8,816 nt of DNA from Thiohalocapsa sp. (GTDB taxonomy: Bacteria > Pseudomonadota > Gammaproteobacteria > Chromatiales > Chromatiaceae). The notes beneath the pieces are model-generated. The model ran no database searches. It was not told where the DNA came from and was given only the letters and a program-made list of their open reading frames with translations. Position numbers and translations under genes: made by a program. Where the stretch lies: assembly GCF_019695415.1 (NCBI RefSeq), contig NZ_JAIFKJ010000376.1:1-8816 (forward strand). The letters run 5' to 3'. Below are positions 1 through 5,749 of the stretch, piece after piece (within the stretch, counting starts at the first letter, position 1; every line of letters starts with the position of its first letter).

Positions 1-143
1 TACGAAGTGCGGGTTGGGGGGGGCGGTCAGGCGTGGTGCGGGGAGTGCGCGGCTCGGTCCGGTTCTGGTCAGATCGCCGGGGCCTTTTCTTTCGCGTCTT
101 CACATGAGCCGGATCGAGAGTCGACACGCAGCAGCCAACGACC

Positions 144-749
144 ATGCGGGCGGTCCTGCTCACCGGCCACGGCGGGCTGGATAAGCTCGAGTATCGGGAG
201 GACATCACGGTGCCGGCGCCCGGGCCGGGCGACGTGCTGATCCGCGTCGGCGCCGGCGGCGTCGGCTCCGCGGCCGTCCAGCTCGCTCGGCTGCGCGGGG
301 CGGAGGTGATCGCGGTAACCCGGCCGGCGAAGGCCGATGCGCTGCGGGCACTGGGCGTGGTGCGCACTCTGTCGCGCGATGACGCGCCGGCGGCGGTGCT
401 CGGCGCCGGCAGCGTCGATGTCGTCGTGGATCTGGTGGGCGACGACGGCTTCCCGGCGCTGCTGGATGTGCTGCGGCCCGGCGGGCGCTATGCGACCTCG
501 GGCGCCATCGCCGGTCCATTGGTGACCCTGGATCTGCGCACGCTCTACCTCAAGGACCTGACCCTGCTGGGCTGCACGGCGCTGGATGCTGGGGTCTTCC
601 CGGCGGTGGTGGGCTACATCGCAGATGGGCGTCTTCGCCCGCTGGTGGCCGCCACCTTCCCGCTGCGGCAGATCGCCTTGGCGCAGACGGCGTTCTTGGA
701 GAAGCGCCACGTGGGGAAGCTGGTGCTCAGGGTTGCGGGGGAGGACTGA
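144..749 (+). CDS. Internally deleted MDR-family NADPH:quinone oxidoreductase / zinc-type alcohol dehydrogenase (probably non-functional)
   Basis: The 201-residue product keeps both ends of a medium-chain dehydrogenase/reductase and lacks the middle. Residues 1-36 are the usual start of the GroES-like catalytic domain (MRAVLLTGHGGLDKLEYRE, then PAPGPGDVLIRVGA). Residues 36-201 are a nearly complete Rossmann cofactor domain: glycine motif GAGGVGSAAVQLA at 36-48, a DVVVDLVG strand at 92-99, a LRPGGRYATSG segment at 110-120 and the family's usual ending HVGKLVL at 189-195. Family members are about 330-350 residues, so roughly 140 residues, including most of the catalytic domain and substrate pocket, are missing with the frame kept. 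No good Shine-Dalgarno sequence is visible before the ATG at 144. The 3' end overlaps the convergent sulfurtransferase gene. It should still fold a nucleotide-binding domain, but normal oxidoreductase activity is unlikely. Family call is confident; loss of function is inferred. Confidence 0.75.
   Translation: MRAVLLTGHGGLDKLEYREDITVPAPGPGDVLIRVGAGGVGSAAVQLARLRGAEVIAVTRPAKADALRALGVVRTLSRDDAPAAVLGAGSVDVVVDLVGDDGFPALLDVLRPGGRYATSGAIAGPLVTLDLRTLYLKDLTLLGCTALDAGVFPAVVGYIADGRLRPLVAATFPLRQIALAQTAFLEKRHVGKLVLRVAGED
246..266 (+). other. Apparent deletion junction inside the MDR gene
   Basis: Here the N-terminal strand (VLIRVGA) runs straight into the cofactor glycine motif (GGVGSAAVQ). Two copies of GTCGGC, at 246-251 and 261-266, flank GCC-rich sequence. 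Intact family members have similar Gly-Ala-Gly-Val coding sequence both after the first strand and at the cofactor motif. Recombination between those short similarities would give this in-frame junction. The protein-level gap is read directly; the mechanism is inferred. Confidence 0.45.
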
Positions 750-1620
750 TCCGGGGGTCGGCAGTCGAGCTGCGACTTGTTGGCCGCGCCGGGTCCCGAA
801 TCCATTCACTCCAGGAGCCGGCGTAGAGCCTGGAGCCGGCGAGCCCCGCCAGCTCCATGGCGAAGAGGTTGTGGCAGGCGTTGACGCCCGATCCGCAGCT
901 GTGGGCGACGCGGGCCGGCGGGGTGTCGCCGAGGGCGGCGGCGAAGCGCTCGCGCAGGACCTCCGGTGGCAGGAACCGGCCGTCGGCGTCGAGGTTGCCG
1001 GTGAAGGGAAGGTTGATGGCGCCGGGGATGTGCCCCGCTACCGGGTCGATGGGCTCCTGCTCGCCGCGGAAGCGCTCTGGTGCGCGCGCGTCGATGACCT
1101 GCACCGTACCAGCCGCGAGCGCCGCCGCCAGCGCGTCCGTGGTGATCCAGTGCGTGTTGTCCGGCTCACCGGAGAAGGTGGTCGGGCTCGGCCGCGGAGC
1201 CTCGGCGGTGAGCGCGCCGCCCTCGGCCTGCCAGGCCTGGAGGCCGCCGTCCAGCAGCGCCACACGGCTGTGTCCGAGCCAGCGCAGCAGCCACCAGAGC
1301 CGCACCGCTAAGGCGCCGCCAAGATCGTCGTAGACCACGACGTCGGTCTCGCTGCCGACGCCGCAAGCTGCCAGCCAATGAACCAGCGCTTGGGGCTCGG
1401 GCAGCGGATGTCGGCCCGTGGAGTCCGCGACCGCTCCGGACAAGTGTTGATCGAGATGGGCGTAGTGGGCGCCTGGCAGATGGGCATCTGCGTAGGCTCG
1501 GGCTCCTGCATCGGTGTCGGTAAGCGAGAAGCGGCAATCGAACAGCACCAGCTGCGGGTCGCCGAGGCGCTGGCGCAGGGCAGGGGCAGGGACGCATGCA
1601 GGGAGGGGCTCGTGACTCAT
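727..1620 (-). CDS. sseA: 3-mercaptopyruvate sulfurtransferase (rhodanese family, SseA type)
   Basis: This 297-residue protein has two rhodanese domains. The N-terminal, inactive domain spans about 8-135 and includes LFDCRF (26-31), GARAYADAHLPGAHYAHLD (39-57) and LLDGGLQAW (122-130). The catalytic domain spans about 158-280, with VIDAR at 175-179, ERF at 182-184, GHIPGAINLP at 197-206 and the active loop CGSGVNA at 242-248. Cys242 is the sulfur-carrying cysteine. A CGSGV loop marks mercaptopyruvate sulfurtransferases, whereas thiosulfate rhodaneses carry CRKGV; Asn replaces the more usual Thr after Val. The enzyme moves sulfur from 3-mercaptopyruvate to thiol or cyanide acceptors in the cytoplasm. 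The ATG at 1620 is chosen because homology starts there and a GGAG lies 4 bases upstream. The frame stays open to 1833 but that extension resembles no rhodanese. The normal end (SEWIRDPARP) is followed by about 17 low-complexity residues running into the convergent gene. Confidence 0.9.
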   Translation of the reverse strand: MSHEPLPACVPAPALRQRLGDPQLVLFDCRFSLTDTDAGARAYADAHLPGAHYAHLDQHLSGAVADSTGRHPLPEPQALVHWLAACGVGSETDVVVYDDLGGALAVRLWWLLRWLGHSRVALLDGGLQAWQAEGGALTAEAPRPSPTTFSGEPDNTHWITTDALAAALAAGTVQVIDARAPERFRGEQEPIDPVAGHIPGAINLPFTGNLDADGRFLPPEVLRERFAAALGDTPPARVAHSCGSGVNACHNLFAMELAGLAGSRLYAGSWSEWIRDPARPTSRSSTADPRISPPPQP

Positions 1621-1624
1621 AGCG

Positions 1625-1628
1625 CTCC
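1625..1628 (-). promoter_or_regulatory. Shine-Dalgarno site of the sulfurtransferase gene
   Basis: Minus-strand GGAG lies 4 bases before the ATG at 1620. Together with the start of rhodanese homology, it favours this start over the upstream in-frame ATG at 1833. Confidence 0.5.
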
Positions 1629-1843
1629 GGGGCGCCTGAACACGCCGTTTCCCGGAAGGCCGCCCGGGGCAAACCCTTGTCTGGTGTGCGGGTGCGTGCC
1701 GCGGACGGCGGTAAGGTCTGTTGCGCAGCAGCCACCGCGGCGGCGGGCACGCGAGTGATACCGGCGGCGCATTGCCTGCAAGGGCAAGCTCATGGCGACA
1801 ACGGTACCAATGGCGCCCATGGCTGAGCGACACATTGGCGTCA

Positions 1844-1871
1844 AATAGACTACACTGTTTTCGAGAAACAA
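1844..1871 (-). promoter_or_regulatory. Weak sigma70-like promoter candidate upstream of the sulfurtransferase gene
   Basis: On the minus strand, TTGTTT (1866-1871) and TCTATT (1844-1849) are separated by 16 bases in the locally AT-richer patch at about 1835-1875. Matches to TTGACA and TATAAT are 3/6 and 4/6. It would give a leader of about 215 bases. This is the best candidate in the stretch but only a weak one. Confidence 0.25.
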
Positions 1872-1942
1872 CATAGGCTAGGTTGGTCGGGCGTATTCTG
1901 AGGCAGTCTGCTGGTTTGGGTTGTGGTTCCTGTGGCGAATAC

Positions 1943-2359
1943 TCACCATGGCATGGCGTCGGCGCCGATAGACTGAGCGGCGGCTGATTTTGTGTATCGT
2001 TCTAGCAACAAATTGCGAGAGGCGACTAGATCAAGCGGCAGTCGGGGCGGTGGCGCGTGAATGCTGTTGGCAGCGGCAAACCACGCAAATGGGGTTCGGG
2101 CGGCTGCGTGAGGCGGCTGGTCACGGTCATCGCCGGCATGCCGCGAACGGGCATGGGTCGTGCGTTCCTCGGCGCCGAATCGATCGGCCGGCGCCGGGGG
2201 ACGTGCGGCCCATCTTTTCTGCCGTAGAAGCCCCAGTACGTGTTGCTGGTCCAGGCTTCGGCCGAGCCTCGTCATGCAATGCGGGCCAAACAGTCTGCGC
2301 GGCTCTGCGCGGACGGCGAGCAGGGCTGCGGTGGGCCGATTGATCCCGACGAGCTTCAC
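1943..2359 (-). CDS. Unrecognised small ORF, possibly coupled to the exonuclease gene
   Basis: This is a 138-codon frame whose GTG start overlaps the TGA stop of the exonuclease gene as GTGA, with GGGGA 6 bases upstream. That arrangement is typical of translational coupling. The first 35-40 codons have mostly G or C in third position, like the neighbours; later codons use far more A and T. The product starts VKLVGINRPTAALLAV and is rich in Arg, Ala and Pro with no motif I recognise, no signal peptide and no membrane segment. It could be a real hypothetical gene, a decayed remnant whose 5' part is intact, or chance. Confidence 0.2.
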   Translation of the reverse strand: MKLVGINRPTAALLAVRAEPRRLFGPHCMTRLGRSLDQQHVLGLLRQKRWAARPPAPADRFGAEERTTHARSRHAGDDRDQPPHAAARTPFAWFAAANSIHAPPPRLPLDLVASRNLLLERYTKSAAAQSIGADAMPW

Positions 2360-3033
2360 AGGAAATCCCCAAGCTTCATGCCGTGGCCCGTGTCACGATG
2401 GGCCGCCTGGGCCAAAAAGAGCTCTGCGGCAGACAGTGCATCGCTGAGCGCGTTGTGAGCGCCGTAGCGGGGCAGGTTGTAGCGCTCGCAGAGCGAATGC
2501 AGGCGCAGATCCGACCCCTTGAACGGAATCTGGCGGCGCTCGAGCAGTCGCCGGGCAACGGTCTGGGTGTCCAAAGCTCTCACTAGGAGTCCCTGGCCCC
2601 AGAGCCGCCTACAGGCGGCGGTCAAAAAGCGAAGCTCTACACGGGCGTGGTGGGCGATAAGCACACGACCGGCTAGGTCCGCCAGCAGCTCCGGCAGGGC
2701 AGTTGACAGCGCAATCCCGCTGGCGGCCACGTCGTCGGTGATCTGGTGGATGACGGCGCTGTCTGCGGGGATGTTGCCGCGCACACGAATCAATCGATGG
2801 CGGGCGCTGTTGAGCCGGATGCGGTTGCCCGCAAGACACACCCAGCCGATGCTCAGGATCTGGTCCCGGCGGGCGTTCAGGCCCGTGGTCTCCAGGTCCA
2901 CGGCGACGTACTCCACGTCGCGGTAATCCCGCCGTGGTTGCGGGAAGGGCGCTTCGAGGTAATCCCGCAGCGGGCAGGCCGCGAGCCGGCGCAGGCGCCA
3001 ACGCCGGCGCCATTCCAGAAGCAGGCGGCTCAT
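2356..3033 (-). CDS. DnaQ-like DEDDh 3'-5' exonuclease
   Basis: The 225-residue protein is a stand-alone member of the RNase T/DnaQ superfamily. ExoI is VDLETTGL at 45-52 with metal ligands Asp46 and Glu48. The conserved HQITDD follows at 96-101. ExoII is AHHARVELRFL at 127-137, with Glu133 where most members have Asp. ExoIII is HNALSDALSAAELFL at 193-207, giving the DEDDh pair His193 and Asp198. Such enzymes remove nucleotides from DNA or RNA 3' ends using two metal ions. The Arg-rich first 20 residues are an unassigned extension. The ATG at 3033 has no clear Shine-Dalgarno sequence. It lies 65 bp downstream of the cNMP/CBS/DUF294 gene on the same strand, a pairing common in Proteobacteria, so the two are probably one transcript. 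The substrate is unknown. Confidence 0.88.
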   Translation of the reverse strand: MSRLLLEWRRRWRLRRLAACPLRDYLEAPFPQPRRDYRDVEYVAVDLETTGLNARRDQILSIGWVCLAGNRIRLNSARHRLIRVRGNIPADSAVIHQITDDVAASGIALSTALPELLADLAGRVLIAHHARVELRFLTAACRRLWGQGLLVRALDTQTVARRLLERRQIPFKGSDLRLHSLCERYNLPRYGAHNALSDALSAAELFLAQAAHRDTGHGMKLGDFL

Positions 3034-3098
3034 GGCTGGGTCATGCCGAGATCATGTGCAGTAGCGGGCGCAAGCCGGTTGTCTTTCGGACCGGCAGG

Positions 3099-4964
3099 TC
3101 AGGCGAAGCGGCCGGCCTGATAGCGCTGGCCCAGGGACTCCTGCATCTTGTTGATGAGCGCGAAGGCATCCTTGAGATGGCCGCGCTCCAAAGGTGAGAG
3201 CTCTTCCGGCGACAGAAAGTTGTCTGCCATTTCGCCGCGCTTGAGCTGCTCGGCTTGGTGGCGCATGCGTAGGGTACCGATGAATTCGTAGGCATCTACC
3301 AGGTTGGCGGCGCCGTCGCTGCTCAGCGCACGGGCCGCGCCGGCGGCCCGCAGACGCTCCACGGTGTTGATCTCGTCCAAGCCCGCGGAGAGCGCGTAGA
3401 CGCGGGCAAGGTCGACGATGGGGACGATGCCGCGGTGCTTGATATCGAAGGTCTGGTTATGCTCGCCGCCGCGGATCAGCACAAAGTTGCGGAAGAAGCC
3501 GATGGGCGGGCGATGTTTCAGCGCGTTGGCGGCCATGTAGGCGATGTAGATGGTCTCCTTCTTTGACATGGTGTGGATGCGCTCAGCGAGCTCCCCGAAG
3601 AGGCCTTCCGGATCGTGGATGGGCCTGAGGTCGAAGAAGACGCTGGAAAGCATCAGCGCCATGGGCTCCGGGCGCTTGATCCAGGTGTTGAAATACTTGG
3701 TCCAGATCTTCAGCGGTTGGCGCCATTTGTCGTTGCTGGCCATAACCTCGCCGGGGCAGTAGATATAGCCGCAGGCATCGAGACCGTCGTTGACCCGGCG
3801 GGCCAGCGCCTTGAAGTAGTCGTCGTCCTCCGGTTTCAGGTGGTCAGCGATCAGCAGTGCGTTGTCCTGGTCGGAGTAGGAAGACTGTTCCCGACGCGCC
3901 TGGGAGCCGCCCGCCATCCAACAGTAGGGTACCGGCGGCGCCCCTAGCTCCGCCTCGGCGAGCTCCAGCAGCCGGGTGGTGATGGCGTCGGTGACGGCGG
4001 TGATGGCCTGCCCGATCTGGCTCGCCGTGGCCCCTGAGTGCACCAACTGAATCTGAAGCTCCGTGAGGCGCCCGCTGATGCTCGCTAAGGTTTCCAGGGA
4101 CCTCGCTTTGCGGATATCGCCGACCAGGTACACGGCATTGGCGCTTTGCACTCGCACTAGGTCCGAGGTCGACAAGACGCCGCGCACGCCGTTGTCGTCC
4201 AGCACCGGCAGATGGTGGACGTTGAGCCTCGACATGGTGATGAGCGCCTCGAAGCCGAGGGTGTCGTCGCGCACCGTGTGCAGGTGCTCAGTCATGATGC
4301 GGCGGACGGGCTCCTGCGGCGAAACGCCGGCCGCTAGGCAGCGGTTGCGCAGGTCGCGGTCGGTAATCATACCGACCAGCCGGCCCGCCTCGGTGAGCAC
4401 CAATGAGGACACACGTGCCTCGCTCATGATGCGCGCAGCGTCGCGGATGCTGATGTCCGGCCCGCCATGCACCAGGGCTCGGTTCAGCAGGTCCCTCACC
4501 TGTACCGTCATGAGCGCCGTGCCGGCGGCGTCATGCGTCATGGCATCCAGCGCCGTGCGCAGGCGCTCGGACACCGAGGCGTCGAAATGCGCGGCGAATT
4601 CGACGTGGGCGGCCCGCAGGCGGTCGAGCTCCTCGCAGGGCAGCAGGTACGCCAGCGTGTCCTCGGTGGTCTGACCACGCAGGCCGCCCATGCTGGGGGC
4701 ACCATCCCCGCAGGGTGACGGGCAGAGATCCCCTTCGGCGAGCTTGCTGATCAGGTTGCCGTCTGCGTCGCGCAGCTCGACGGCTCCCCGGCGCAGGATA
4801 TACAAGTAGGGTCGGTCGTCATCCCCCGGTGGAAAGGGTGTGCCCCGGCGCAGATAGCGGACGGTGAGCCGTTGCGGAAGCCGGTCCAGGACCTCATCCG
4901 GCAGGCGGTCGAAAGGGGCGTTGCCGGCCAGGAATTCGCGGATCTCGATGAGCTCGACGTCCAT
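3099..4964 (-). CDS. Cyclic-nucleotide-binding / CBS-pair / DUF294 nucleotidyltransferase-like signalling protein
   Basis: The 621-residue cytoplasmic protein has four parts. A cNMP-binding-like beta-barrel spans about 8-125 (FLAGNAPFDRLPDEVLDRLP, then YLYILRRGAVELRDADGNLI). A CBS pair spans about 152-275; CBS1 ends VGMITDRDLRNRCLA (197-211) and CBS2 contains VHHLPVLDDNGVRGVLSTSDLV (249-270). A DUF294 nucleotidyltransferase-like domain spans about 285-430, with GGSQARRE at 352-359 followed by SDQD (364-367), the GS...DxD metal-site pattern with Asp365 and Asp367. A DUF294 C-terminal helical domain spans about 460-610 (HRGIVPIVDLARVYAL, 510-525). The fold resembles GlnD-type nucleotidyltransferases but the substrate is unknown. 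The ATG at 4964 is chosen because GAGG lies 5 bases upstream and homology begins MDVELIEIREFL; the frame is open to 5066. Known genomic association with acetate-type symporters suggests it regulates uptake; that role is inferred. Confidence 0.9.
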   Translation of the reverse strand: MDVELIEIREFLAGNAPFDRLPDEVLDRLPQRLTVRYLRRGTPFPPGDDDRPYLYILRRGAVELRDADGNLISKLAEGDLCPSPCGDGAPSMGGLRGQTTEDTLAYLLPCEELDRLRAAHVEFAAHFDASVSERLRTALDAMTHDAAGTALMTVQVRDLLNRALVHGGPDISIRDAARIMSEARVSSLVLTEAGRLVGMITDRDLRNRCLAAGVSPQEPVRRIMTEHLHTVRDDTLGFEALITMSRLNVHHLPVLDDNGVRGVLSTSDLVRVQSANAVYLVGDIRKARSLETLASISGRLTELQIQLVHSGATASQIGQAITAVTDAITTRLLELAEAELGAPPVPYCWMAGGSQARREQSSYSDQDNALLIADHLKPEDDDYFKALARRVNDGLDACGYIYCPGEVMASNDKWRQPLKIWTKYFNTWIKRPEPMALMLSSVFFDLRPIHDPEGLFGELAERIHTMSKKETIYIAYMAANALKHRPPIGFFRNFVLIRGGEHNQTFDIKHRGIVPIVDLARVYALSAGLDEINTVERLRAAGAARALSSDGAANLVDAYEFIGTLRMRHQAEQLKRGEMADNFLSPEELSPLERGHLKDAFALINKMQESLGQRYQAGRFA

Positions 4965-4969
4965 CTGCG

Positions 4970-4973
4970 CCTC
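4970..4973 (-). promoter_or_regulatory. Shine-Dalgarno site deciding the start of the cNMP/CBS/DUF294 gene
   Basis: Minus-strand GAGG lies 5 bases before the ATG at 4964. The in-frame upstream ATG at 5066 would add 34 Arg-rich residues that do not resemble the family. Confidence 0.5.
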
Positions 4974-5201
4974 GTGTTTGCGGAGCCGGCACGCACCATC
5001 GCCGGGACGGCGGAACCATAACCCAATCGTCCGGCTGCGGCACGGCTCAACGCTGCGTCGCGTCAATGGGGGGCAGCGTCGAAACCCCGCCGCAGCAGTC
5101 AGCGGCGCCTGCAGTCGCTGCTGCCACTTCGAACAATGTCTGTCATTCCATTCTCGGCACTGTCACACAGCTGCGTTGGCGGGCGTTTGCGTTGCTTCAG
5201 C

Positions 5202-5471
5202 TCAGGTGGAGGTGGCCGGCGAGGCGGGCTCCGGACCGCTGGCGCTCGGGGCGTCGTCCACCCACTCGTAAAGCTCCGGCGCCGCCTGGTCGCACCTAGC
5301 GCAGGTGCCGCAGAGGCTGCCGGCGGGCAGCCTGCGCACCCGGCCCTTGCGCTCTAACGTCGCGAGCATGCCGCGAAGGGCGTCGGGGTCCGTGTCGAAT
5401 CTGTTCGCCATGTCCACGAGCGAAACTCGGCGGTGCTCGGCGAGGTAGTCGCGTAGCCGGGCCAGGATCAT
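5202..5471 (-). CDS. FeoC-like winged-helix protein (possible Fe-S or iron-responsive regulator)
   Basis: The 89-residue protein begins MILARLRDYLAEHRRVSLVDMANRF and continues with DPDALRGMLATLERKGRVRRL, the helix-turn-helix and recognition segment of the FeoC-like winged-helix family. It is followed by a cysteine patch CGTCARC (Cys54, Cys57, Cys60) and the family's PELYEWV tail (66-71). FeoC proteins are small cytoplasmic partners of the FeoB ferrous-iron transporter; the cysteines can bind an Fe-S cluster and the protein affects FeoB stability. The ATG at 5471 overlaps the TGA of the upstream membrane gene as ATGA, implying translational coupling, and matches the usual family start MIL. An in-frame ATG at 5483 would add four residues. 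The window shows no FeoA or FeoB, so partner and role here are uncertain. The last 18 residues are a low-complexity Ala/Ser/Pro tail. Confidence 0.8.
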   Translation of the reverse strand: MILARLRDYLAEHRRVSLVDMANRFDTDPDALRGMLATLERKGRVRRLPAGSLCGTCARCDQAAPELYEWVDDAPSASGPEPASPATST

Positions 5472-5683
5472 GCTTCGGCGCATTCCGTCGCGGGGCCGTA
5501 GAGGCGCTGCCTATCCCGCAGGCTCAACCAGCCCAGGGTGATCGCCGCGGCGGCCAGCAGCGCGAGCATCGCGCCGATCCAGGCGGCGGCGGTCGCCGCC
5601 GCGCCAAGGGCGTTGCCGTCGCTGAGCGGGGCAGCAAGCAAGGCGCCGAGCAGGGCGCCCACGATAATGGTGGAGCGAGTCAT
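5468..5683 (-). CDS. Small two-helix membrane protein of unknown function
   Basis: This 71-residue protein has two hydrophobic stretches, about residues 5-20 (IIVGALLGALLAAPL) and 28-53 (AAATAAAWIGAMLALLAAAAITLGW). A basic segment (SLRDRQRLYGP) and an acidic tail follow, suggesting both termini lie on the cytoplasmic side. A strong GGGAGAG lies 3 bases before the ATG at 5683. Its TGA overlaps the ATG of the FeoC-like gene by an ATGA, so the two are very likely co-translated. It starts 66 bp after the HemS-like gene ends. I do not recognise the family. Context suggests an inner-membrane partner for the FeoC-like protein, but nothing in the sequence proves this. Confidence 0.7.
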   Translation of the reverse strand: MTRSTIIVGALLGALLAAPLSDGNALGAAATAAAWIGAMLALLAAAAITLGWLSLRDRQRLYGPATECAEA

Positions 5684-5686
5684 AGT

Positions 5687-5693
5687 CTCTCCC
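5687..5693 (-). promoter_or_regulatory. Shine-Dalgarno site of the small membrane protein gene
   Basis: Minus-strand GGGAGAG, ending 3 bases before the ATG at 5683, is the best evidence that this short gene is translated and in which frame. Confidence 0.55.
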
Positions 5694-5749
5694 GGTGAGT
5701 TGGGTCTGGTTGCGCCAGGGTTCGGTCATGCTTCAGCCTTGAAGAGCGT

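Larger units (their letters stand above)
1621..2355. other. 735-bp stretch without a recognisable gene
   Basis: It lies between the sulfurtransferase start and the exonuclease stop, both on the minus strand. Base composition is less uniform than in the flanking genes, with an AT-richer patch near 1835-1880 and another near 1985-2035. Several frames are open but none gives a protein with recognisable motifs, and third-position GC is not consistently high in any. I see no tRNA, insertion sequence, array or strong terminator. It may be remnant DNA from a lost gene. Confidence 0.5.

Noticed and set aside
69..809. Long minus-strand open frame (246 codons) opposite the MDR gene
   Set aside because: It runs antisense to a gene with clear family motifs; its product is low-complexity with no recognisable domain, as expected of a GC-rich shadow frame.
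586..1311. Plus-strand open frame (241 codons) across the MDR end and the sulfurtransferase
   Set aside because: It overlaps two confident genes in other frames and has no protein motif.
1621..1833. In-frame N-terminal extension of the sulfurtransferase
   Set aside because: Basic, rhodanese-unlike sequence; the ATG at 1620 has a GGAG and coincides with the start of homology.
1990..2343. Plus-strand open frame of 117 codons in the gene-poor stretch
   Set aside because: No ribosome binding site or recognisable motif; amino acid composition looks random for GC-rich DNA.
4965..5066. In-frame N-terminal extension of the cNMP/CBS/DUF294 protein
   Set aside because: Arg-rich and unlike the family; the ATG at 4964 has GAGG 5 bases upstream.
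5088..5107. CGCCGC...GCGGCG hairpin downstream of the FeoC-like gene as a terminator
   Set aside because: Six-bp stem with an 8-base loop followed on the minus strand only by GGGTTTCG; no T-tract, so not supported.
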